DNA from: Malania oleifera
Taxonomy: Eukaryota; Streptophyta; Magnoliopsida; Santalales; Ximeniaceae
Length of the DNA: 64,000 nt
Direction of reading: 5' to 3'
Assembly (NCBI RefSeq): GCF_029873635.1
Contig: NC_080425.1
Coordinates: 40,737,390-40,801,389 of the forward strand
Position numbers and translations under genes: made by a program. Positions 34,473 through 45,137 of this stretch are shown one piece after another. Under the pieces are notes generated by a model, which ran no database searches, was not told the origin of the DNA, and worked only from the letters and a program-made list of their open reading frames with translations. Every line of letters starts with the position of its first letter. Positions within the stretch are counted from its first letter, which is position 1.

Positions 34473-35561
34473 TGTAATGCCCCGAATCTTTAAACACACG
34501 GTCTGGCGCGTTATACCTGATAATCCATAATCAACATATACGCAGCGAAAAACATAAATATAATCTCCCAATTACATAATACCAGAGTTTTTTAAATCCA
34601 TCTACCAACCATAATCAATTAATCATCCACCTGTATTCAAATATATACATATCTCTAAACATTACTCAATATTCATAATACCAGTATGTTTCACAACCTT
34701 TCATAATATCTAAAAGACTTAAAATACAAAACATAAAACATAACATATACATCTCAAAATTAACATAGAAATATACCCTTTTCTTTTTTCTATTCCCCAA
34801 TAATGCTATAAAAATCTCGAGCTCTTAAAGCTCGATCTTGAGGAAATCCTTAAAAAGATAAATTCATATTCGGGTAAGACACATCTCAGTAAGGGAATAA
34901 ACAATATATTAAAACAATGTGTGGCCAACATGAGTTTATAAATGACATATTATTTAACATTTGAAAATCGTTAACATAATTTCTGAAATCATTCCCTGAA
35001 CATAATCAATCACATGCAAATGTTTAACCCACGAGATTACCCGAGGATAGGGGTGATTACCCGCCCATACAAGTAGCACCCTTATGCTCTGATATTTAGG
35101 TAACCCTAAGGTCACAGTTAAAGCATACCAAGGCACTCACCTTACTCGGTAAGTCCTCAAGGAAGAAATTAATCTCGTACTCACACCGTTCAACAATAAC
35201 TTACTGGCAAAAGCCCTAAGGATAGGGAAATCTACCCGCCCATACAAGTAGGTTCCCTCTGCCCTAGTATGTTATGCAGCTACTGCCACATCTGTAGCTA
35301 CTAGTGCACTCGCCTTACTCAGCAAGTCCTCAGGAGAAAGGTACGCATCGCCCAATCGTAACATGTTCTACGTACATACATACTTCTAATATCATAATAC
35401 ATCATTCTTTCTATCATTATTAAATCATACACATCTGTTTGTATTCATAGCTTAACATTGCATTGCATTTCACTTTAAGTGACTCTTTCCCATTTGTATC
35501 ATTCACGCTTTACATTTCGTTTCCTTTTCATTCATTTCCCTTTTCATTTCATTTCATTTTA

Positions 35562-35735
35562 TACCCAACATCTTTCAGCTGTTTTACTCTGCATCTTTCA
35601 GTTGTCATACATTTACCCAACATCTTTCAACTGTATTACCCAGCATTTTTCAGTTGTTACACATTTACCCAGCATCTTTCAGCTGTTTTACCCAAGATCT
35701 TTCAGCTGTTTACCCAACATTTTTCAACTGTTTAC
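35562..35735. repeat. Minisatellite inside the chimera's gypsy LTR
   Basis: Seven imperfect units of 22-29 bases on the theme ACCCAACATCTTTCAGCTGT. The open frames over it are a by-product of the repeat. Confidence 0.85.
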
Positions 35736-36765
35736 ATGATTGCATTAACACACATAAGCAACATAGTTCATATCATGTTTTATTCACAATGCATTACTTA
35801 CTTAACTTACATCTCATACATTTAACATACATTTCCACACAACATTCCTATTTACTCATGCCACACAATTTAGCAATAAAATTCATACACTGCCTGTAAA
35901 ATAAGTCAACCAACATTTAATGTTTATATACTGAAAATACCTTTCATTTCTTACATAATTACCCTGAAAATATTTTCTCATTTTCATCAGTTCATTTTCG
36001 CATATACGTATCTAATAAACATCCCTAAACTTAGAAAAAATAATTAAAATGGTTGGCATTTTAAACCCATACAGAATCGTATACATGTATATATAATACA
36101 ATTTATTTTTTCATTAAATTCATAAAAATTCTGGTTTAATATATATTTTTCCCCTTACCTGATTTCTTGCACTACGCCAGCAGGGACTCCGAAAAGATAC
36201 CTGCAGCGCTCACCCGGACCTTGAAATTAAATTCTTAATTCCGATAAATTATTCCTGAATAAAATATTATTTAAATATTTCCTACAGTCATAATTCTTAA
36301 ATAAATATTAATTCCCGCAAATATACTCAAATTGCCAAATTTCTCAAATCCCACTCTCAATTTGGAGTAGGGCTTAGAAAACCCCAATTGGAAGTTTACC
36401 TACACCAAAATGACGACAACCTTGATTTGGACCACGTGGGGGTACTTGATCATCGATTTAACTGCATATTAACAACAAAATTGAGAAAATGATGAAAAGT
36501 TACCTTTCCCCAGGAGCAGTGCCTAAGTCGTTCCCACGACAAATCTGCTCTAGTAGAAATGTCGGTGGCGGAGTCAAGAATCCAACGGCACCTTCCGTTT
36601 TTCGATCTGCCACAAACTCGTTGAGAACTTGAGAGAAGGAGAGAGACGGAGACGAACGTGCAGGAAATATTTTCAGAGGGGTGGGCCGCCTCTTCTCTGT
36701 TCTTCTTCTTCTTTCTTTATTCTTCAGCTAACTTGACATATATATATAAAACTTTAACTTATACT

Positions 36766-36768
<3 letters not shown>

Positions 36769-36803
<35 letters not shown>
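36769..36803. repeat. (TA)n microsatellite
   Basis: About 17 TA units in the gypsy LTR of the chimera. Confidence 0.9.
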
Positions 36804-36809
<6 letters not shown>

Positions 36810-37025
36810 AACTTACCTATATATGTATATATATTTCTCTTATTTCAATTAGTTTTTTTTTTTTAAATCCAATGTAATAATGTTTAATTTAATAACTAAT
36901 TATTTAATTTATCTTAATTTAATTTAATTTTTTTCTTTTTCCCACGCCATTCCTTTTAGTTATTTATTTATTATTTATCTATTTTTTTAATTATTTCAAT
37001 CATTTTAATTTTTCGGGTCTTTACA

Positions 37026-37430
37026 TTCTCTCTTCCTTAAGAAAATTCGTCCTCAAAATTTGTTACCCGGTCTTTCATTTCTATAATTCTACGATTTACT
37101 ATATCTCACACCATAATCCCAACAACACAATTATATACTTTAAATCCAATACACATTCAAGTTCTCCATATAAGGACCGATCTCACGACTAGGAAACATC
37201 ACCGTCGATGGATTTACCATGGTTTTCTAAAACCGTCGATTGAATCATAAAATCACAGAAGTCCGCCAAAGGATTTCTACCTCCAAGCTATGAGACAAAA
37301 TCCTATACTTCCCTACTCCATACCTAGTCCACAACACCTAACTTGACCTATCCATCTAGCATCCTTATCCTAACTGTTTCCTATACTCTGGTATAAATCA
37401 TCTCTACTGAAAGTGGCTGGGTAAATGTAA
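37026..37430 (-). mobile_element. Residual gypsy internal sequence of the chimera
   Basis: 37026-37060 is the PPT side of a gypsy element. From about 37190 the text (actatggt..., tatactctggtat...) resembles the leader of G2 next to its primer site (59225-59420). All coding sequence is gone and the primer site and 5' LTR expected here are missing; a Cassandra-type LTR follows instead. Confidence 0.6.
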
Positions 37431-37749
37431 TGTGATACCCCATGGATGAAAGGCTTAAAAAGATTAGATGTTACTACCCATATCAAACAAGGTGCACCTT
37501 TCTTTTCGGGAGCCTTCCCATAAGAACTTCATAGTTAAGCGTGCTTAACTTGGAGCAATCTTGGGATGGGTGACCACCTAGGAAGTTTTCTTAGGAAGTG
37601 TGTGAGTGAGGACAAAAACACACTAAAAAGGACATGTGTTGGTTTGTGGGGCCAGTCATTAGTCCGATAAGGCCCGCCCCCTATTGTCTGGTCCAGGTGG
37701 AAAAGGAGAGACGCAGTGCTCCCTGGCAGACCCAGGTTGGGGCGTTACA
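37431..37749 (+). mobile_element. Cassandra-type TRIM LTR
   Basis: About 319 bp from TGTGATACCCCAT to GGGGCGTTACA, with an embedded 5S rRNA-like segment in sense orientation. Presence of 5S sequence within an LTR is the defining trait of Cassandra TRIMs. The start could also be 37426 (TGTAATGTG). No second Cassandra LTR or Cassandra interior is visible. Confidence 0.78.
37505..37600 (+). ncRNA. 5S rRNA-derived segment with pol III control boxes
   Basis: The order of landmarks matches plant 5S rDNA: CCCAT.AGAACTTC, the A-box-like AGTTAAGCGTGCTT (37533-37546), a middle region, and the C-box-like GGGATGGGTGACCACCT (37563-37579) followed by AGGAAGT. Mismatches are spread through the 5' third and the middle. 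It belongs to the LTR and is not a ribosomal gene copy from a 5S array; whether it still binds TFIIIA is unknown. Confidence 0.75.
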
Positions 37750-37754
37750 CCCAC

Positions 37755-37878
37755 TGCTTAGGTATCAGTGTTGTATTTCAGGTATATTCCTAGTACCCAT
37801 GGGTCTAGATTGATTATGTTTTACCAGGTTTACTATGTTTTTTTAAAAAAATTATGGTAAAATCAGCAGGTCGTTACA
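37755..37878 (+). repeat. G1 middle LTR, right part
   Basis: Continues the LTR after the chimera with tgcttaggtatcagtgttg and ends CGTTACA at 37878, directly before the internal B primer site. Confidence 0.88.
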
Positions 37879-38183
37879 GTTTGATATCAGAGCCTAGGTT
37901 GTTAGGATCTATAGACTTTAGAGTGCAGCAGAAACAATACCAGAGTTTAGGAAAAAGATTTAAGGTTTTGTTCTACAGTCTAAAGGCAGGATTTTCGTGG
38001 TGGTTTCTGTGTCTTTCCTAAGGTGACAATTTCAAAAAAGTCATAGTAAACAATTGCCGGGTTGTATTTCTAAAGTATAGGACTAAATCTTGAAATAAAA
38101 TAAGGATGTCAAGCTAGGGATTTTGGTTAGATGTGTAAGTTATAAGGATATAGTCCCTACGTCATGTTTATTGTCTTTTAAGG

Positions 38184-39170
38184 ATGGACCCTGGAGGAGG
38201 TCGTGTCCATGCGAGCAGTAGTGACGGTGCAAGGCCCTTGAGTACAGGCGGGGCTGATTTTGATGCGGTATTACATTGTGTGGCTCAATAGGTTATAACT
38301 GAGATCACTAGGAGCTCCAGGGGGCTGAGAGGCCCGTCTACAGGCCATGGGTGCATGATAGAGAAATTTTCCAAGATGAATCCTCCGGCATTTTCGGGAG
38401 GAGTTGATTCTGCAGCCGCCAAGAATTGGATGCAAGAAATTGAGAATGTTTTAGCAGTATTACAATGTATGGAGGAGCAAAGGGCCCTTTCGCCAGATAT
38501 GAACTAGCAGGGGAGGCTGAGAAATGGTGGACTGTTGTGAGACTTCTGGAGCAGTAGAGGACGACGCCAATAGCTACGACGTGGGACTGATTTAAAGAAC
38601 TATTCTTTGACATATATTTCCCAGCCACTATCAAGGAAGCTAAAGTGGAAGAGTTCCTAAATTTGAAGTAGGGACAGCAATCGGTCCAGTAGTAAGCAGC
38701 ACGGTTTATAGAGCTATCCCGTTTTGCCCCGTATATTGTTCTTGATGAAGTACAGAAGGCGAGAATGTTTGAAAGGGGATTGAGGCAAGGAATATATAAG
38801 TAGGTGTTAGTACCGAAGATACATGATTTGGCTGAGTTAGTTGATAGAGCAACTTTAGCCGAGGTTAGTAAGCGCATAGATGCAGAGGAGCAGGGACAGA
38901 AGAAGAGATCTACGCCTTCAGGCTTCCAGCAGGGAGCAAGGCAGGGTCAGTGGAGGAGAGGAAAATATGGCAGAGGACAAAGGTAGGAAACTAAAGGTCC
39001 TGAGTTGCAAACGGTGTAGAATTTTCCTATCTGTCAGACTTGTGGGAAGAGACACTTGGGAGAGTGTCGAGTGGGGAGAATTGTCTGCTATCACTGTGGT
39101 AGGCAAGGACATCTAGTGCAAGATTGCTCTACACCACCTGATACCACTCTTGCTCCCAAACCATACTAGG
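38184..39170 (+). pseudogene. G1 internal B gag
   Basis: Starts at ATG 38184 (MDPGGGRVHASSSDG) and is parallel to internal A gag. Stops and at least one frame change (near 38480) break it; 38804-38986 is open in a different frame. The zinc knuckle near 39087-39130 (CYHCGRQGHLVQDC) keeps all four ligands, unlike internal A. Confidence 0.88.
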
Positions 39171-39220
39171 GAGGCTATCAAGTGCCCCGCCAAGGCCAGT
39201 AAAGGAATGTAGCTCCAGCG

Positions 39221-39420
39221 ATGGTCTATGTTTTGATGCCTGGAGATGTTGAGACAGCTAGCGATGTGGTGACATGTATGATTAATATGCTTTCATTTAA
39301 AGTTATTGTATTGTTTGTTTCAGGGGCCACACACTCGTTCGTGTCTATGGGGTGTATTAGATTATGTGGGGCAGAAACACAGTTGTTAGAAACTGAACTG
39401 TTAGTAGCTACACAAGAAGC
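39221..39420 (+). pseudogene. G1 internal B protease, catalytic Asp lost and C-terminus replaced
   Basis: Aligns with internal A, but the active-site motif is FVSGATHSFVS, so the catalytic Asp is Val. Homology stops after LLVATQ near 39415, where the GAGCAGCT minisatellite starts, and resumes at about 39660 ([12 protein letters not shown]). About 150 bases of protease coding sequence are missing. Confidence 0.88.
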
Positions 39421-39429
39421 CGATGACTT

Positions 39430-39645
39430 GAGCAACTCCTTTGGTTGGATTATTTAATTTGAGCAGCTCTTTGTTTGGATTTCACAATTCGAGCAGCTAT
39501 TTGAGCAAATCTTAATCTGAGCAGCTTCAATTTGAGCAGCACTTAATTCGAGCAGCTTCAATCTGAGCAGCCCTTAATCCGAGCAGCTGATGATCCGAGT
39601 AGCTCCTTTTGGTTGCATTATTTAATCTGAGCAGCTCTTTGTACT
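39430..39645. repeat. GAGCAGCT minisatellite replacing protease sequence
   Basis: Eleven occurrences of GAGCAGCT or one- or two-base variants begin at 39430, 39461, 39491, 39503, 39519, 39534, 39550, 39565, 39581, 39597 and 39629. Spacing is 15-16 bases in the centre and 30-32 at both edges, i.e. one or two periods. The spacers share AATCT/AATTT and the flanking units share TTTGGTTG.ATTATTTAAT.T. No counterpart exists in internal A. Confidence 0.92.
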
Positions 39646-39659
39646 ATCTCTTCAAGCCT

Positions 39660-41235
39660 TTACGCCAATATAGACTTTCATTTGAAAGAAGTAATATTCA
39701 GAACCCTGGGAAGACCAAAATTCAAATTCATAGGGTCGCGTGTGCAATCCCCGCCTCAGTTAGTATCAGCCATACAGGCGAGGAGACTACTTCTAGACGG
39801 TTGTCAGGGGTTCGTGGCCTTTGTGAAGAGATGTCAGAAAATGAATTGAAGCTGTGCAATACACCAATGGTTAAAGAGTTTCCAGACGTTTTTCCAGATG
39901 ATCTACCTAGGTTACCTCCCGACCGCGAGGTAGATTTCGTTATTGATCTACTTTCTGGGATGACGCCGATTTCTAAAGCTCTTTATAAAATGGCTCCAAT
40001 AGAGTTGGGAGAGTTAAAATATTAGTTGCAAGACTTGCTAGATAAGGGTTTTATTTGGCCCAGTGTATCATTGTGGGGAGCTCCAGTGTTATTTGTTAAG
40101 AAAAAGGACGGCTCCATGAGGATGTGTATAGACTACAGGGAAATTAATAAGGTGACAATCAAGAACAAGTATCCTATACCCTGTATAGACGATTTATTTG
40201 ATCAGTTTCAGGGTACGCGGGTCTATTCCAAGATTGACCTTAGATCAGGCTACCACTAGGTGAAAGTAAAAGAAGAAGATGACTCGAAGATAATCTTTAG
40301 GACCAGATATGGAAATTATGAATTCCTCGTTATGCCTTTTCGTCTGATGAATGCTCCTACTGTATTCATGGATTTGATGAATAGAGTCTTTCACTAGTAT
40401 TTAGACCAGTTCGTTGTAGTTTTCATTGATGATATACTAGTTTATTCGAGGAGCTTTGTGGAGCATGTGACGCATTTACGACTAGTACTTCAGATGCTCA
40501 GGGAAAAGAAGTTGTATGTTAAGTTTAGTAAATGTGAATTTTGGCTGAAGAAAGTGTCATTTTTGGGGCATGTTATTTCAGGGGATGGTATTTCAGTGGA
40601 TCTCAGCAAGATTGAGACAGTGTTGAATTGGGTCTAGCCAAATAACGTCCAGGAAATTTGGAGTTTCTTGGGACTGGCGGGTTATTACCATCGGTTTGTA
40701 GAGGGGTTCTCAGCTTTATCAGGACCTCTCACATGGCTGATCAGAAAGAATGTTAGGTTTGAATGGGATGATGATTACGAACATAATTTCTAAGAACTAA
40801 AGCAGAGGCTTGTCACTACACCAGTGCTAATCATTCCGTCAGGGGTGATGGTTATGTCATTTACAGTGACACATTATTGAAAGGGCTCAGCTGTGTATTG
40901 ATGCAGCATGGTAGGGTTGTAGCCTATGCCTCCCAACAGTTGAAAGAATATGAAAAGAACTACCCTACCCATGATCTAGAATTGGCTGCAGTGGTGCATG
41001 CATTAAAGATTTGAAGGCATTACTCTTACAGTGAGAGATGTAAGATATTCTCCGATTGCAAAAGTTTTAAGTACTTTTTCACTCAAAAGAAGCTGAACAT
41101 GAGATAGAGGAGGTGGTTGGAACTTATTAAAGACTATGACTGCACTACTAGTTACCACCCAATGAAAGCAAATGTGGTAGCTGATGCTTTGAGCAAGAAA
41201 TCAGTAGGACAAGCACTGGCAGTTATAGAGGTTTA
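39660..41235 (+). pseudogene. G1 internal B reverse transcriptase and RNase H
   Basis: RT fingers ([52 protein letters not shown]) and palm ([22 protein letters not shown]). The catalytic motif FIDDILVYS is intact at 40422-40448 in the frame of 40026. Thumb motifs are SKCEFWLKK and [11 protein letters not shown]. Stops include TAG at 40257. After a frame change near 40870 RNase H follows ([25 protein letters not shown], then VVADALSKK near 41180). It is the only RT here with an intact catalytic pair, but it cannot be translated through. Confidence 0.88.
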
Positions 41236-41248
41236 GCATCCGATTCAG

Positions 41249-42310
41249 ATGGATCTAGAGAGACTCGGTGTAGAGTTGGTAAAGAGTGATCCTCAAGCAT
41301 TTGTCACCAGCTTGGTAGTGCATCCTACTCTACAGGATAGGATTAAGATAGCTCAGAGAGATGATACAAAATTAACAGAGCTGATAGCTAAGGTGCAAGA
41401 TGGACAGGGAGATGAGTTTAGTATTTCTGATGACGGAGCTTTAAGGTTCTATTCCAGGTTATGCGTGCCTACAGATGCTGATATCAAAAGGACGATTTTA
41501 GAGGAGGCTCACAGGTCCTTATACATGGTTCACCCAGGTAGTACTAAAATGTATAGGGATCTAGGAGAGTCATACTGGTGGAGTGGCATGAAAAGGGAAA
41601 TTGCCGAGTTCGTACAGCAATGTCTGACGTGCCAGCAGGTGAAAGCTGAGCACCAGAGGCCAACGGGCCGGTTGCAGCCACTTTACATCGTAGAGTGGAA
41701 GTGGGATCATGTGTCTATGGACTTTGTGACAAGTTTACCATCGGCACCACATGATCAAAATGCTATTTGGGTGGTCGTTGATAGAATGACAAAGACCGCT
41801 CACTTCATTCCTATTAAAGTCAACTACTTCATGGATAGACTGACGGAGATTTATGTTCAGGAGATAGTACATTCTTATGGTGTGCCAGTGTCTATTAGTG
41901 TCAGACCGAGACCTACGTTTTACGTCACGATTTTGGAGGACCTTGCAGGAGGCTCTGGGGTCTCAATTATCTTTCAGCACGGCGTTTCATCCTCAGACAG
42001 ATGGCCAGACTGAGAGGGTGATTTAGGTATTAAAAAATATGTTGTAGGCATGTGTGCTAGATTTTAGGGGTAGTTGGACTCAATATATACCGCTGGTAGA
42101 GTTCACATACAATACAGCTAACAGACCAGCATTGGAATGGAACCTTATGAGGCTCTTTATGGTAGGAGATATCGTTCTCCTCTATACTGGGATGACTTAG
42201 GAGAGCATCGAGTTATGAAGCCAAAGTTAGTGCAGCAGGCATATGATAAAGTTCAGCTCATCAGAGACAAAATCAGTGCAGCTCAGTGCTGACAAAAGAG
42301 TTATGCTGAT
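41249..42310 (+). pseudogene. G1 internal B integrase
   Basis: Open from 41249 to 42013. The H2C2 zinc domain reads HPGSTKMYRDL..YWWSGMK and CLTCQQVKAEH; the core has WDHVSMDFVTSLP with the first catalytic Asp and VVVDRMTKTAHFIP. A frameshift near 41890 removes the second Asp motif from the frame. In the next frame [16 protein letters not shown] supplies the catalytic Glu region, ending in a stop. EALYGRR-like text near 42145 is also broken. Confidence 0.88.
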
Positions 42311-42325
42311 ACTCGCCGTAGGAAA

Positions 42326-42724
42326 TTGGAGTTTGATGTTAGGGATCACGTGTTTTTGAAAATAGCTCCATTAAAGGGAATTATGAGATTTGGAAGGAAG
42401 GGTAAGCTTAGCCCTAGGTTTATTGGCCCGTTTGAGATTCTTGAGAGAGTGGAGTCGGTTACCTACATGCTAGCCTTACCACTCATTTTGTCCAGAATAC
42501 ATGACATATTCCATGTCTCCATGTTGAGGAAATACATCTCAGATCACTCCCATGTGATCAGCTATAGTGAGATAGAGCTTGGGGATAGTCTAGCATATGA
42601 GAAGGTACCAGTGCAGATTCTGGACAGTAAGGAACAGGAATTGCGTAAGAAGAAGATTTCTTTAGTGAAAATCTTATGGAGAAATCATGTGATAGAGGAA
42701 GTTTCATGGGAACTCGAGGAGTAG
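42326..42724 (+). pseudogene. G1 integrase C-terminus with chromodomain-like tail
   Basis: 132 open codons. A GPY/F-type region (KLSPRFIGPFEILERV, YMLALPLIL, IHDIFHVSMLRKY) is followed by VPVQILDSKEQELRKKKI and a chromodomain-like VKILWRNHVIEEVSWELEE. In chromoviruses this tail guides integration to chromatin. This piece is intact but detached from the rest of integrase. Confidence 0.85.
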
Positions 42725-43021
42725 ATACGACAGAAGTACTCGTATCTCTTCAACGAGGATCAGTAGTAATCAGGAAAAGTTACTGGTAAATATGTAAGAT
42801 TTCTTTTGTGCAGGTTAGTTAGATGTAATAATTTTCTGGTAGTAGGTAGTATTTTGATTGCAGGAGAATTTTATTTTATGTGTATTGTAATCTCCCAGAT
42901 CCCTGAATGTAACCACGGTATTCTTCTGCCATAAGTGAGGGTGAGTAATAAAATAAGTAGCTCATTTTCTTTAAAGGATGGTATCAATACAAATAGTAAA
43001 TTTCGAGGACGAAATTTTTAT

Positions 43022-43034
43022 AAGGAGGGAAGAA
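43022..43034 (+). other. G1 polypurine tract
   Basis: AAGGAGGGAAGAA immediately before the 3' LTR, preceded by TTCGAGGACGAAATTTTTAT, the same context as in G2 (minus strand, near 52285-52320). Confidence 0.9.
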
Positions 43035-45137
43035 TGTAGGGACCCGAAGAATTATAGCAATTTAATGATAAAAGAAAGGAGAGAAATAGGAATCCACGTT
43101 TTTCGACGAACAAGCTTTTTGGGATCGTCGACGTGGACACGTGTCTCGTTGACGAGAAAGTACTGAGAGGGTTGTTTTTAGGGCCTAAATTTAGTCGATG
43201 AACTCTCTTCTGGGTCTCGTCAATGAAGTGACATGTCTCGTCGACGAACGTTGGTGTATAAATAGGCTCAAATCTAATTTTTCGTAAGAAAAATTCAGCC
43301 AAACCCTTTTCTCTCTCTCCCACTTGGGCTCCCTCACCATCTCCCTTCAATTCCGGCCCCGTTCTTTGTCAGTTCGATGATAGGAAGCCGCCACGTCACT
43401 CCTGGGAAGATTCTCTGCACATCTGCTGGAGTGATTCGTCGGTTAGGCTAACTTGGGAACCATCCCAAAATTTGGGTAAGTTAGTTAATTTTAGTTTATT
43501 TAGGTTTTTGGTGTTTCTATACTAAGAAGAATATGTTAAGTAAGATAATACTGAGGTTTTGTTGGGAAAATATCAATTTCAGGGTGTTGAATTGGAGACC
43601 ACAAGAGTGTGATTTTTGGAGTAATTCATGGGCTTTTTCATAAGTCAGGTAAAGGGATAAACTAAGTCAGCTTCCTTATGAAAATATATTTATTATTTTA
43701 CAGCATTTAAATTCAGGTAAATATGTATATTGTATAATTATGTTGAAAATAATGTTGTTAATCAGAAAATATGATTTTCATGTATGATATTAGAAATATG
43801 ATTTTAGAATAGATTTTACGTTCTGAATATTATCCCTTTTATGTGGCATGAGTAACATTTACCATGGAAATTATAATACTGAACTATTATGCTTTCTCAG
43901 AATATTATGTTTTCAAAATCAGCATGTTATTACTGTTTTCAGGAAGGTACTAAAATGATAAGGGAACTATGTTTTAAGTATGGTATTGAAACAGTATAGA
44001 GATTTCAAACTATGTATGTTCAAATATATTCCAACGTAAGGGCCATGATTTTTCATGATCTGTTATGCCGGCGTAAGGGTCGTGGATTTCATGTTTTACT
44101 ATGGCGGTGTAAGGGCCGCGATTTATAAGATACAAATTGCCAATGTAAGGGCCGTGATTTTTATGTTATGATATACAAAACTCATGAAATATTATCTTGA
44201 CTAATATTATTATGAAATAGCTATGTATCATTATTTTAGATTTACTATATGTTATTAGAACTCGGATGGTTTGGTTTAGGCATTCACGAAGCATGGTACC
44301 GTAACTATATGATCAAGATCATTTATATGTTAGTGCTACCACTTGCCGTAAGGGGCAGTGGGAGATCGGCAGTCGATGTGGTTTTATGGTAGTGCAGGCG
44401 TCCCTCTGGTGTCCAGACCAGGAGGGGCAAACCCATCGTACTTACAGAATTATATTGATCTAGCGTGGTCTGCCAGCCATTGCTAAGTCCCGCCTTCAGG
44501 CCGCACAACCCAGTCATATGAGGTTAAGACATGACACCAGCCAGCTATCCATCCAGAATGTTATTTCATGTACAGTTTTATAAGATGATTTTTATGTATA
44601 GAAACCCAGTATGATATACCATGTTATGAGAAATTATGTTTTCCCCAAATATGTTACAGATAGCTTTATCAAATATAATCTATGTACTGTTATACGTATA
44701 ACACGATAATACTCATGTTGTCACACGCTGATATTAGTTTATTTCCCTTACTGAGAGTTGTCCCACAGCAGCTATATAAACATTTCAGGAGCCCTAGATA
44801 GAAGAGCGGATAGAGCTCTGCAGTGATAAAGTTCGACTGTTCTACCCTATCTGAAGGGTAAGTCATTTTTCTAGGGTCTGACGGACTTTTGGGTGGTGAC
44901 ACTAGGGCACTTTTGGATATTTTGGAATGTGTGTATGTATATGACTGTTGAAATAAAACCCTGGTATTGTGTTGGATGGATGATTTGATATGTATGTGAT
45001 TTTACATTTCCCGCTGCTTTGATATCAGTGTTGTATTTCAAGTATATTTGTGGTACCCATGGGTCTAGGTTAATTATGTTTTACCAGGTTTATTATGTTT
45101 TTTGAAAAAAATATGGTAAAATAGGCAGGTCGTTACA
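43035..45137 (+). repeat. G1 3' LTR
   Basis: 2,103 bp, homologous to 29497-31715. TATA box at 43257-43264; hairpin word decayed to TGAGAGTTGTCCCA at 44752-44765. After CGTTACA the C2 LTR resumes. Confidence 0.92.
43257..43264 (+). promoter_or_regulatory. TATA box of the G1 3' LTR
   Basis: TATAAATA, same position relative to the LTR start as in the 5' LTR. Confidence 0.65.

Larger units (their letters stand above)
34473..37025 (-). repeat. Gypsy LTR forming the left part of the chimera
   Basis: Minus-strand LTR starting at 37025 (TGTAAAGACCCG) and ending at 34473 (CGGGGCATTACA). On the minus strand the sequence just before its start reads TTAAGGAAGAGAGAA preceded by TTTTGAGGACGAATTTTC, the same PPT context as in G1 and G2. 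The conserved LTR hairpin word is decayed (TAAGACACATCTCA, 34875-34888). It contains a TA microsatellite (36769-36803). Confidence 0.85.
34473..37749. mobile_element. Chimeric retroelement: gypsy LTR at one end, Cassandra-type LTR at the other
   Basis: One 5-bp target duplication, CCCAC (34468-34472 and 37750-37754), flanks a unit starting TGTAATGCCCCG and ending GGGGCGTTACA. The host text tttcccac/tgcttagg matches the uninterrupted LTR sites (about 31588 and 45008). The left 2.55 kb is a minus-strand gypsy LTR, then about 0.4 kb of gypsy leader-like sequence, then an LTR with 5S rRNA sequence. Since both ends share one target duplication, the unit seems to have integrated as a chimera or to have been converted later. 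Confidence 0.75.
29497..45137 (+). mobile_element. Compound Tekay-like Ty3/gypsy element G1 with three LTRs
   Basis: Order: LTR 29497-31715; internal A 31716-33898; partial LTR 33917-34472 plus 37755-37878 (split by the chimeric insert 34473-37749); internal B 37879-43034; LTR 43035-45137. Both internal regions start with a tRNA-iMet primer site. Outer LTRs begin TGTAGGGACCC and end GTCGTTACA. A C-terminal chromodomain-like tail after integrase and 2.1-2.2 kb LTRs fit the Tekay/Del chromovirus clade. No clean 5-bp target duplication abuts the outer LTRs. Confidence 0.88.

Noticed and set aside
35463..35825. 120-codon plus frame with hydrophobic residues
   Set aside because: Translated minisatellite and T/C-rich LTR sequence; neighbouring frames are equally open.
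37505..37600. Functional 5S rRNA gene
   Set aside because: Many mismatches and location within an LTR unit with TG...CA ends; better explained as Cassandra.
39430..39645. CRISPR-like array of short repeats
   Set aside because: Repeats of 8 bases with 7-8-base related spacers inside a plant retroelement; no cas genes, no unique spacers.
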